Shown: positions 25,465 to 33,181 of the stretch, one piece after another
How positions within the stretch are numbered: the stretch's first letter is position 1
Layout of the letters: each line of letters begins with the position of its first letter
The notes under the pieces: model-generated
The model's input: the letters and a program-made list of their open reading frames with translations, nothing else
The model's database searches: none
Told to the model about the DNA's origin: nothing
Made by a program: the position numbers and the translations under genes
DNA from: an uncultured Chthonomonadales bacterium
Lineage (GTDB): Bacteria; Armatimonadota; Chthonomonadetes; Chthonomonadales; CAJBBX01
DNA length: 62,109 bases
Reading direction: 5' to 3'
NCBI GenBank assembly: GCA_938005745.1
Contig: CALLMM010000027.1
Location: forward strand, 1-62,109

Positions 25465-25800
25465 CTATCCGACGCGCACCTGGTAGTCCACCGGAAATCC
25501 CTCATTGCTGACCACCTTGATCAGGTACTCGCCCTCTCCGAGGGTAGTCCATTCGCAGGAGGGCATGCAGCCATCCTCGTTATCAAAGGCGACCAGCTCG
25601 CCGAACCGGTCATAGACGTAGATGTCTATGTCTCCCTCGGCGGCGGCTCGCACGCGCATCGTCTCTCCCGCAGGCAGGTGTACGGTATGCAGGGCAATTC
25701 CGTACATCCCCAGTCGTCCGTGGACGTCCAGCGGCTTTCTCGTCAAAGCCGCATCCCGGGGACGGGGCTGCGTCTCACTGAGCGCAACTCCGTAACTCAT
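25465..25800 (-). CDS. Small PPC-like beta-sandwich protein (111 aa)
   Basis: The body (VHLPAGETMRVRAAAEG, DIDIYVYDRFGELVAFDNEDG, GEGEYLIKVVSNEG) matches the layout of bacterial pre-peptidase C-terminal domains, which normally help exported enzymes. Here it stands alone and has no signal peptide, so it should stay in the cytoplasm, which is odd. The ATG at 25800 is chosen because AGAAGGAG lies six to seven bases before it; an ATG 33 bases upstream lacks a site. It has its own terminator. Function unknown. Confidence 0.7.
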   Translation of the reverse strand: MSYGVALSETQPRPRDAALTRKPLDVHGRLGMYGIALHTVHLPAGETMRVRAAAEGDIDIYVYDRFGELVAFDNEDGCMPSCEWTTLGEGEYLIKVVSNEGFPVDYQVRVG

Positions 25801-26002
25801 GTAAGGCTCCTTCTCTTGCAGCAAAGTCATCATGATCTCTTTCCCCTGATCTCCGCGGCTGCTGAATGCTGATGGCTCGTTTCGCGTCGTTGCGACGGCA
25901 GCCTGCCTCGGTGAGTGTCTCTTTCCATAGGTTAAGACGGCAGGAGCGGCGGCTTCGTTTCAGCCTTTATGTGTGAACCATGTAACAAAATTCGGGGAGA
26001 CC

Positions 26003-26050
26003 TTGACGCCTCTGGATCGTCGGCGTATAATTAATTGATCAATCAATCAA
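26003..26050 (+). promoter_or_regulatory. Promoter and likely TetR operator of the efflux operon
   Basis: TTGACG (26003-26008), 17 bases, TATAAT (26026-26031). Immediately downstream are the palindrome ATTGATCAAT (26034-26043) and further ATCA repeats to 26050, over the start site, a classic place for autorepression by the TetR protein encoded next. Confidence 0.75.
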
Positions 26051-26062
26051 GGATAGAGGCCG

Positions 26063-26713
26063 ATGGGGCGGCAGAGAGACCCGGACTACGAGAGTCGCAG
26101 GCAGCAGATTATTGACGGCGCCTTGAAGGCTTTTTCTGAACGGGGTTTTGAGAGGACGACCAACAAGGAGATCGCGGCGGCGGCGGGCATCGGCTCGCCC
26201 GGACTGATCTACCACTATTTCCGGGACAAAGAGGATCTGTTTCAGCAAGTCTTTGAGCAGCGTCATCCGCTGCTACTGCTGATAAACCGCCCGGAGGAGA
26301 TCCTGGGTCTGCCTCCCGCCGATGCGCTCACGCGGATAGGGCGCGCCTATCTGAAGATTATCGAACAGCGTGAGGCGGTTGCGCTGTTCAAACTGCTCAT
26401 CGGGGAGGCGGCGCGCCGACCGGAGTCGGCGCGCGGCTTTGTGCAGTTCGGTCCCGGTCGGGTGCTCGGTTTTGTGGCTTCCTATCTGGAGGGGCAGATG
26501 CGCGCCGGGACTCTGCGCCCGGTGGATGCGTCGCAGGCGGCGCGCAGTTTTCTGGGACCGATGGCGCTGTTTCTACTGGCGCGGGAGATATTTCAACTGC
26601 CGGAGGCGCAACAGACAGACCCGGAGACGGTGGTCGCGGCGACCGTGGAGATATTTCTACGCGGCATGTTGAGGCGTGAAGACGGCGAGGAGAGAGGAGG
26701 CGGGCGGTCATGA
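26063..26713 (+). CDS. TetR-family transcriptional regulator
   Basis: 216 residues. The N-terminal helix-turn-helix is clear: QIIDGALKAFSERGFERTT, NKEIAAAAGIGSPGLIYHYF and RDKEDLF, about residues 15-65, followed by an all-helical ligand domain. It should repress its own operon by binding the palindrome at 26034 and release on binding a drug or other ligand. AAGGATAGAGG lies before the ATG. Its stop overlaps the membrane-fusion gene start (ATGA), so regulator and efflux pump are made together, as in the E. coli ybiH-ybhGFSR operon. Confidence 0.93.
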   Translation: MGRQRDPDYESRRQQIIDGALKAFSERGFERTTNKEIAAAAGIGSPGLIYHYFRDKEDLFQQVFEQRHPLLLLINRPEEILGLPPADALTRIGRAYLKIIEQREAVALFKLLIGEAARRPESARGFVQFGPGRVLGFVASYLEGQMRAGTLRPVDASQAARSFLGPMALFLLAREIFQLPEAQQTDPETVVAATVEIFLRGMLRREDGEERGGGRS

Positions 26714-28167
26714 GGCATCCAAATCCGCGTCTACTGGTTCCTATGGCGCTGGTAACCGCCCTGGGAGCGGGCGGCTGGTATGTGGAGCGTCAGCGGGATC
26801 GGGTTCGCAGCGCGCTGTCGGGCTTTTTCGAGAGTCAGCCTGTCGCGCTCTCCTCGCGGATCGGCGGGAGGGTGGAGCGCATTCTGGTGCGGGAGGGAGA
26901 CTCTGTACGCGCCGGTCAGCCGTTGATCATCTTCGAGGCGCAGGCGGCGCAGGCGGAGACCGATGCAAAGCAGGCGCTGGCGCGGCAGGCGGAGGAGCGC
27001 AGACGGCAGGCGGAGAACGGACCGCGTCCGGAGGATATCCGGCGTCAGGAGGAGGTGGTTCGGGAGGCGGAGGCGACGCTTCGAAAGCTGCGAAACGGTC
27101 CCCTGCCGGAGGAGATCGCGGCGGCGCGGGCGCGGCTGCGGCAGGCGGAGATGGTCCTGCAGCGGCTTCAGGCGGGAGCTAGACCCGAAGAGATCGCGGC
27201 GGCGCAGGCGGCGGAGCGAGCGGCGCGGGCGCGGCTGGCGCAGTCCGAGCGGGGACTGACGCCGGAGGAGCGCGCCCAGTTTCGCGCCCGGCTGGAGGCG
27301 GCGCAGGTTCAGGAGAGCTGGGCGAGCGCGGAACGAACCCGGATGAACGACCTCTACGCACAGGGAGCCGTCAGCCGTCAGCAGATGGAGCGGGCGGACG
27401 CCGACCTGAGGGCGGCGGAGGCGAGACGCCGGGAGATGGAGGAGGCGCTGCGTCGGGCGGAGGCGGGAACCCCGGCGGAGGAGCTGGAGCAGGCGCGGCA
27501 GGCGTATCGGCAGGCGCAGGCGGCACTGCAACTGGCGCTGGCGGGCGCGCGCCGGGAGGATATCGAGGCGGCTCGCGCTGAGGTCAACGCCGCCCGGCAG
27601 AGCCTGCTTCTGCTGCTGCGCGGCGCGCGGCAGGAGGACATCCAGGCGGCGGAGGCGCGGGTAGGACAGGCGAGAGCGGCGCTGGATGCGCTGCGTGCCG
27701 GGACCCGCGTGGAGGAGATACGACAGGCGCAGGCGGCAGAACGCTCCGCCCGCGCCACCGCCGCCGGCTCCCGCGTCACGCTGGAGGAGCGGATTCTGCG
27801 CGCCCCGCGCGACGGAATCATCGAGCGGGTGCAGGCGGCGGTCGGTGACCTGATCCCGGCGGGGGGGGCCGTCATCCGGATGACCGATCCCGCCGACCTC
27901 TGGCTGCGCGTCTATGTGCCGGAGGCGATGCTGGCGAGGATCTCCCTCGACACTCCGGTAGAGCTTCAGGCGGATGGCGTGCCGGAGCGGCTGCATGCCC
28001 GGATCGAGAGTATCGCCACACAGGGGGAGTTCACGCCCGCCAACCTGCAGACGCCGGAGGAGCGGGGCAGGCAGGTCTTTGCGGTGCGCCTGCGGCTGAT
28101 ACAGCCGGACCCGCGAATCAAAGCCGGGATGTACGCCTCTGTCATCCGCATGGGAGCGTGGCGATGA
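26710..28167 (+). CDS. HlyD-type membrane fusion protein with expanded coiled-coil hairpin
   Basis: Periplasmic adaptor of an ABC exporter, 485 residues. An N-terminal membrane helix (about 8-24) leads to a first half-lipoyl segment (GRVERILVREGDSVRAGQPLIIFEA). A long Ala/Glu/Arg-rich helical hairpin (about 80-370) carries some seven copies of a repeat of about 26 residues beginning G-x-x-x-E-E/D-I. The second lipoyl half (ILRAPRDGIIERVQAAVGDLIPAGG) and a beta-barrel region close it. YbhG-like by neighbours but about 150 residues longer than that protein. Overlaps both flanking genes by four bases. Confidence 0.9.
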   Translation: MRHPNPRLLVPMALVTALGAGGWYVERQRDRVRSALSGFFESQPVALSSRIGGRVERILVREGDSVRAGQPLIIFEAQAAQAETDAKQALARQAEERRRQAENGPRPEDIRRQEEVVREAEATLRKLRNGPLPEEIAAARARLRQAEMVLQRLQAGARPEEIAAAQAAERAARARLAQSERGLTPEERAQFRARLEAAQVQESWASAERTRMNDLYAQGAVSRQQMERADADLRAAEARRREMEEALRRAEAGTPAEELEQARQAYRQAQAALQLALAGARREDIEAARAEVNAARQSLLLLLRGARQEDIQAAEARVGQARAALDALRAGTRVEEIRQAQAAERSARATAAGSRVTLEERILRAPRDGIIERVQAAVGDLIPAGGAVIRMTDPADLWLRVYVPEAMLARISLDTPVELQADGVPERLHARIESIATQGEFTPANLQTPEERGRQVFAVRLRLIQPDPRIKAGMYASVIRMGAWR

Positions 28168-29132
28168 ACGCCGGCGCGGCGGCGAACGCCATCGAACTGG
28201 AGTCGCTGACCCGGCGTTTCGGGACGTTGACGGCGGTCGACTCGCTCACCTTCTCAGTCGCGCGCGGGACCATCTTCGGATTTCTGGGACCCAACGGCAG
28301 CGGCAAGAGCACCTGCATCCGGATGCTGTGCGGTCTGCTGGAGCCGACCTCCGGAACTGCACGGGTGAACGGGTTCGATATCCGCCGCGAGCCGGAGCAG
28401 GTCAAGCGATCCATCGGCTATATGAGCCAGTCGTTCAGCCTCTACCGCGATCTGACCGTCTCGGAGAACCTCGATTTCTTCGGCGGGATCTACGGTCTGC
28501 GCGGGGAGCGGATGCGGGAGCGCAAACGGGCGGTCGTGGAGCTGGTCGGGCTGGAGAGCTATCTGGATCGGCGCGCCGGGATGCTGTCGGGGGGATGGCA
28601 GCAGCGGCTGGCGCTGGCGGCGGCGCTGATCCACGAGCCGGAACTGATCTTTCTGGATGAGCCGACCGCCGGAATTGATCCGGTGGCGCGCCGGGAACTG
28701 TGGGACCTGCTGTTTGAACTGGCGAGCCGGGGCAAAACGCTGTTCGTCACGACGCACTATATGGATGAGGCGGAGCGCTGCAACGATATCGCCTATATCT
28801 ACCTCTCCCGGCTGATGGTCAAAGGCGCGCCGATGGAGCTGAAGGCGCTGCCGGAGGTCTGTCCGGAGGGAACGCGCCGGATCGCCGTCACCTCCCATCA
28901 GCCGCCTCACGCGCTCTCCGTGCTCAAACGGCAGCCCTTCTCGCTGGATGCAACGCTGGTCGAAGCGGAGGTGCACCTGCTGCTGCCGGAGACGGTCTCC
29001 GATGCTGCGGTGAAGGCGGTTCTGAACGACGCCGGACTCTCCGAGGGCGTCGCCGTTCGCGCGATCGAACCCTCTCTGGAGGATGTCTTCGTAACGATCA
29101 CCCGCCGGCTGGCGAGCAGCGGAAAGCGGTAG
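28164..29132 (+). CDS. ABC-2 type exporter ATP-binding protein
   Basis: 322 residues. Walker A GPNGSGKS, Q-loop in GYMSQSFSLY, signature LSGGWQQRLALAAAL, Walker B LIFLDEPTAGIDP and the switch histidine in TTHYMDEAE are all present, so it should hydrolyse ATP. The final 80 residues are an accessory domain of the DUF4162 kind. The ATG at 28164 (GGGAG seven bases upstream, ATGA overlap with the adaptor) is preferred to a GTG at 28158. Resembles one half of YbhF; only one ATPase and one permease gene are present here, so both probably act as homodimers. Confidence 0.93.
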   Translation: MNAGAAANAIELESLTRRFGTLTAVDSLTFSVARGTIFGFLGPNGSGKSTCIRMLCGLLEPTSGTARVNGFDIRREPEQVKRSIGYMSQSFSLYRDLTVSENLDFFGGIYGLRGERMRERKRAVVELVGLESYLDRRAGMLSGGWQQRLALAAALIHEPELIFLDEPTAGIDPVARRELWDLLFELASRGKTLFVTTHYMDEAERCNDIAYIYLSRLMVKGAPMELKALPEVCPEGTRRIAVTSHQPPHALSVLKRQPFSLDATLVEAEVHLLLPETVSDAAVKAVLNDAGLSEGVAVRAIEPSLEDVFVTITRRLASSGKR

Positions 29133-29146
29133 AAAGGGGCGAAGGG

Positions 29147-30232
29147 ATGCGCGGTGCGCTCTACGGATATAGAAGCGTGGCGATCAAGGAGCTTCTGCAC
29201 CTGCAGCGGGATCGTCTGACGGTGGTGATGGCGCTGCTTCTGCCGGTGATCCAGCTGTCGCTGTACGGATTTGCGATTGACTTTGACGTGCGGCATATTC
29301 GCACGATGGCGGTGGATTTAGACCGCTCGCGGGAGAGCCGCGCCTATCTGGATACGCTCCGCAACACGCAGTATCTGGACATCGCGGGCTATCTGGCAAC
29401 CCCGGAGGAGGCGGAGGAGAAGATGCGCCGGGGCGAGTGCCGGGTCGCGGTAATCATTCCGCCGGACTTTGCGCGGCGCGTCGGGACGCGGGAGCCGCAG
29501 ACGGTGCGCGTTCTGATAGACGGCTCCGACAGTCAGGTGGCTCTGCGCGCCCGGATGGCGTTTTTGCGTCCCTCCGCGTCCGCGCCGGGCGTGGCGGAGG
29601 CGCGATTCAATGTGATGTACAACCCGCAGATGCGCACCCCGACCTTCATGATCCCCGGTCTGATCGGCGTGCTGATGCAGATCGTTACGGTCTCGCTGAC
29701 CAGTTTCAGTCTGGTACGCGAGCGCGAACAGGGCACGCTGGAGCAGTTGATGGTCAGTCCGGTCGGGCGGCTGGGGCTGATGCTGGGGAAGCTGACGCCC
29801 TACGCCTTTCTGGCGATGCTGGAGATGGGGGCGGTGCTTCTGATCGGCAATCTGGCGTTCGATGTACAGGTGGCGGGCAGTCTGGTAACCCTCTTCCTGC
29901 TGACGATCCCGTTTGTGATCGCCTCGCTGGCGATGGGCTTGCTCATCAGCACCGTCGCGCAGAACCAGGCGCAGGCGCTGCAGTTCACGCTGCTGACGAT
30001 GATGCCCTCCATTCTTCTGTCGGGCTTTATCTTTCCCCGTGAGACGATGCCCGGTTTCATCTATCTGATCACCTTCGCCTTCCCGGTCACCTTCTATCTG
30101 GAGATCCTGCGGGGCGTGGTGGTGCGCGGCGCGGGACTGCTGGATCTGACGCCCAGTCTTCTCTCGCTGCTGGCGATCACCGCGATTCTGCTCGCCCTCT
30201 CCACGCTCCGCTTCCGCAAGAGCCTGGCTTGA
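29147..30232 (+). CDS. ABC-2 type exporter permease
   Basis: 361 residues. One N-terminal membrane helix (VVMALLLPVIQLSLYGFAI), a large extracytoplasmic domain (about 45-165), then five membrane helices with the conserved REREQGTLEQLMVSP motif and a MPSILLSGFIFPRETMPG turn. This is the YbhR/YbhS layout used for export of drugs or other small molecules. It is the last gene of the TetR operon, 14 bases after the ATPase gene. The 132 bases to the convergent kinase gene show no clear hairpin. Confidence 0.92.
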   Translation: MRGALYGYRSVAIKELLHLQRDRLTVVMALLLPVIQLSLYGFAIDFDVRHIRTMAVDLDRSRESRAYLDTLRNTQYLDIAGYLATPEEAEEKMRRGECRVAVIIPPDFARRVGTREPQTVRVLIDGSDSQVALRARMAFLRPSASAPGVAEARFNVMYNPQMRTPTFMIPGLIGVLMQIVTVSLTSFSLVREREQGTLEQLMVSPVGRLGLMLGKLTPYAFLAMLEMGAVLLIGNLAFDVQVAGSLVTLFLLTIPFVIASLAMGLLISTVAQNQAQALQFTLLTMMPSILLSGFIFPRETMPGFIYLITFAFPVTFYLEILRGVVVRGAGLLDLTPSLLSLLAITAILLALSTLRFRKSLA

Positions 30233-30364
30233 AGAGGCTGTGCAGCGTCCGCGGTTCACCTCTCCCTTGGTCACGCTCGCCACCGCCGCGCCTGTTCCTG
30301 CCCCCTCGCTCTGCCGCTCTCCCTTCTTTAGAACCGACACAACCCCGACGACTTCTGCGGAACC

Positions 30365-31726
30365 CTATGCCGCGCCCCGCAGCACGCTGCCGAACAGATC
30401 GGTTCTGCCGACCTGTCCGCCCTTGAAGAGGATCTCCTTTCCATCAGCGGGCTGCCCGGGCGCATGCACGCGGCAGAGCGGCGAGCCGGGAGCCATCGGG
30501 GTGATGACCTCCAGCGCCTCGATGCCCAGCTCTCTGGCGACGTAGCCGGAGGTGTCTCCTCCCGCCACCACCGCGCGCGTGATGTCCGTCTCCCGCAGGA
30601 TCGCCTGCAGGATTCGCCCCAGCGCCGACCCCAGCGGTCTGCCGCTCAGCCGCGCGTCTGCCGACGCGCCTCCGCTCTGATGCAGACGCGGATCGTCCGG
30701 ACCTTTGCAGGTGTGAACGACGACGCTGCGCCCGCTTCGCGCCGCCTGGATCGCCGCCTCCGAGACGGAGCGCAGCAGCGGCTCTCTCTGGTCAGGATCG
30801 GCGACCGACGCCGTGTCGAGCGGTATATCGGCGAAGCCGCCGGCGACCGCCCACTCGATCTGCCGCGCCGTAATCGGCGAGCAGCTTCCTGAAACGACGA
30901 CGATCCGCTCCGTCGGATCAGCGCGAAAGACCGGGGGCGGGGGCAGCCATCCCTCTTCGCGCCAGCAGGCAGCCAGCGCATACTCCACCCCCGACGAGCC
31001 GATCACGAACAGCGGATTTTCACGGCTTGCCCGCCGCTGCAGGGCGCGCCCGATGATCGGCAGGTGCGCATCTCGCAGGATATCGAACAGGACCGCCTCC
31101 GCGCCCTCCTGCTCCAGTTGGGCTAACCGCGCCTCGACCGCCTGATCCCCCGCCTCGATCTGGAGGATATCCACCAGTCCGATCCTGCGCGTCGTCTGTT
31201 TCGCCAGATGCAGGCGCAGGTCGCTCTCATCCATCGGCGTTACCGGATGGCGCGACATGGTCGGGTGTCTGTCCAGGCGGAACACCTCGCTTTCGGGACC
31301 GGAGCGGGCGAACAGGTTCCCGAACAGACAGAAGCGGTTGAGAATCGGCGCGCCGATCAGCAGCGGGACGAAGGGCGAGCCGAAGATGCGCTGCCCCCAC
31401 TCCAGCGTGTGCCCGATGCTGCCGATCTGCGGCGAGGAGTCGAAGGTGGAGCAGACCTTGACATGAAACAGAGGCGCGGGAAGGGCGCGCATCCGCGAGA
31501 AGATGGGCGGCAGTTCGACATCCATCTCTTCCGGCGTCAGGCTGCGGCTTACCCCCGCCACCCCGACGGCGCGCACGCCCGGGAAGCGTTCCAGCTGCTC
31601 TGGTGCGGGCGGCTGCAGAAACAGGACGGTGCGCAGCCCCGCCTTTGCCAGCGCCTCCATGCCGTCGGTGGAGCCGGTGAAGTCGTCTCCGTAGAAGGTG
31701 AGCAGCAGGACCTCTTCACGGCTCAT
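30365..31726 (-). CDS. Four-carbon acid sugar kinase family protein (DUF1537), OiaK-like
   Basis: Sugar-acid kinase of 453 residues. The N-terminal DUF1537 motif YGDDFTGSTDG (12-22) and the C-terminal nucleotide-binding stretch AGGDTSGYVARELGIEALEV are intact. The family phosphorylates acid sugars such as threonate, erythronate and 3-oxo-isoapionate. Its start overlaps the stop of the glycosidase gene (ATGA), and a RuBisCO-like gene is two genes upstream. Kinase plus RuBisCO-like enzyme is the pairing described for D-apionate breakdown (OiaK with OiaX or OiaT), so 3-oxo-isoapionate is the best-guess substrate by context. The family is certain; the substrate is inference. Confidence 0.88.
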   Translation of the reverse strand: MSREEVLLLTFYGDDFTGSTDGMEALAKAGLRTVLFLQPPAPEQLERFPGVRAVGVAGVSRSLTPEEMDVELPPIFSRMRALPAPLFHVKVCSTFDSSPQIGSIGHTLEWGQRIFGSPFVPLLIGAPILNRFCLFGNLFARSGPESEVFRLDRHPTMSRHPVTPMDESDLRLHLAKQTTRRIGLVDILQIEAGDQAVEARLAQLEQEGAEAVLFDILRDAHLPIIGRALQRRASRENPLFVIGSSGVEYALAACWREEGWLPPPPVFRADPTERIVVVSGSCSPITARQIEWAVAGGFADIPLDTASVADPDQREPLLRSVSEAAIQAARSGRSVVVHTCKGPDDPRLHQSGGASADARLSGRPLGSALGRILQAILRETDITRAVVAGGDTSGYVARELGIEALEVITPMAPGSPLCRVHAPGQPADGKEILFKGGQVGRTDLFGSVLRGAA

Positions 31727-33159
31727 AGCGCGACCCTCTGGAACCGGACGGCGGTGAAGGGCTTTCCGGGCAGCTTCAGCATGAACTTTCCGCGAAACCG
31801 TCCTTCGACGGGCGTCATGGTCATGTTCCAGACATCGAGGATGTCCGCCTGATAGGCGTGCGTCTCCGGCAGATGATAGAGGTCCTGCGCCGGCTGCCGG
31901 CGGGCGTAGTAGTAGAGGTAGTACTCCTCGCCGATGTGCGCGACCCGATGATCCCACCGATCGTTTAGCGGCTCCAGATGACCGGGCGGGGCGGCGTCGA
32001 GCACCTGTTTTAAGAAGGCGAGGCGCGGGGGGCTGCCGCCGTGCAGCACGCCGCCTTTCGACCACCAGAGGATCTCCTCCGGGTGCAGATAGGTCTCTCC
32101 GTGCCCGACATAGCCTCCGCCGACGGTTCCGATCCAGAAGCGGTTGACCATCTGCTCGGCGGTCAGGTTGCCCCAAAGCCAGTGGATATCGCCCTCGTAA
32201 CAGCACTCATCCACCACGATCGGCTTGCGGTACTGGTCGCGCCACCGCGGGATGGCGTAGAGGTCGCTGCTCTGAATGCTGGCGTGGGTCACCCAGGGCT
32301 TGCCGTGATCGTACCAGCGGACGCAGTTATGGATGGAGCGCAGGTGCTGACAGGGGTCTTCCTGCTGAATGATCCGGAAGATTCGCTCCCAGTCTGTGTC
32401 GGTTTTGGAGTCCATGATGTCGAACTCGTTCGCCAGCGACCACCAGACATTGCGATAAGCCGCCAGACGCGCGACCAGGTAGCGCAGGTAGCGGTCGTCC
32501 ACTTCGGCGGGCATGCGCGCGAAGCCCCATCGGTCGTAGGGATGGAAGAGGATGATGTCGGCTTCGATGCCGAGATCGCGCAGCTGCCGGACGCGGGTCT
32601 CGAAGTGACGGAAGAAGGCGGGATGGAACCGCGTAAAGTCCCATTCCCCCGTTTCGCTCTGTTCGAAGGGGTAGCGGGGCGGCTCATTGCGGTTGAAGTC
32701 GTAGTCTTTGGGGAAGACGCACATCCGGATTTTGTTGAAGGGGGATTGCGCGAGCGTGCGCAGGGTCTGCTCTTCGAGGGCGTCTTCCTGATGCGTCCAG
32801 GCGTAGCAGGTGGTCCCGATGGGACGGTAGGGCGTGCCGTCGGCGTAGGCGAAGTGAAAGGTGCCGGTCGTCTGCACCGGCCCGTGCGTGTTGGGAAGCG
32901 GGGGCGCGCAGACGAACGAGCCGGTGAGACCGTTCAACGCCTCCAGATCGCTGGAGGTCTCGTAGCGCCACTCTCCCGGCGTGTCGGGCATAAAGCGCAC
33001 GCGGAAGGTGTCGTCTCCGTCATAGAAGCCCCGCACCGCAACGGCGCGATGACCGAGGCGGAAGGTCGCGCCGAAGGAGACATCGGTAAACGGATTGCCG
33101 GGGGGGGAGGCGCGAAATGCGGCTTCGAAGACGTCCCATTGCGGTATTTCAGCGGTCAT
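31723..33159 (-). CDS. DUF5060/DUF4038-type glycosidase, possible apiosidase (GH140-like)
   Basis: 478 residues without a signal peptide, so probably cytoplasmic. The N-terminal beta domain (1-100; VRGFYDGDDTFRVRFMPDTPGEW) is DUF5060-like. The TIM barrel follows, with likely catalytic E245 (SLANEFD) and E318 (IVVDECCYE), and a C-terminal beta domain (YYLYYYARRQ) is DUF5605-like. DUF4038 barrels include GH140, which removes apiose from rhamnogalacturonan II. The operon with a RuBisCO-like protein and a DUF1537 kinase supports apiose release from imported oligosaccharide, but sequence alone cannot prove the activity. GAGGAG lies before the ATG; 22 bases separate it from the upstream gene. Confidence 0.8.
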   Translation of the reverse strand: MTAEIPQWDVFEAAFRASPPGNPFTDVSFGATFRLGHRAVAVRGFYDGDDTFRVRFMPDTPGEWRYETSSDLEALNGLTGSFVCAPPLPNTHGPVQTTGTFHFAYADGTPYRPIGTTCYAWTHQEDALEEQTLRTLAQSPFNKIRMCVFPKDYDFNRNEPPRYPFEQSETGEWDFTRFHPAFFRHFETRVRQLRDLGIEADIILFHPYDRWGFARMPAEVDDRYLRYLVARLAAYRNVWWSLANEFDIMDSKTDTDWERIFRIIQQEDPCQHLRSIHNCVRWYDHGKPWVTHASIQSSDLYAIPRWRDQYRKPIVVDECCYEGDIHWLWGNLTAEQMVNRFWIGTVGGGYVGHGETYLHPEEILWWSKGGVLHGGSPPRLAFLKQVLDAAPPGHLEPLNDRWDHRVAHIGEEYYLYYYARRQPAQDLYHLPETHAYQADILDVWNMTMTPVEGRFRGKFMLKLPGKPFTAVRFQRVAL

Positions 33160-33181
33160 CGGGTTTCTCCTCGGTATGCGG

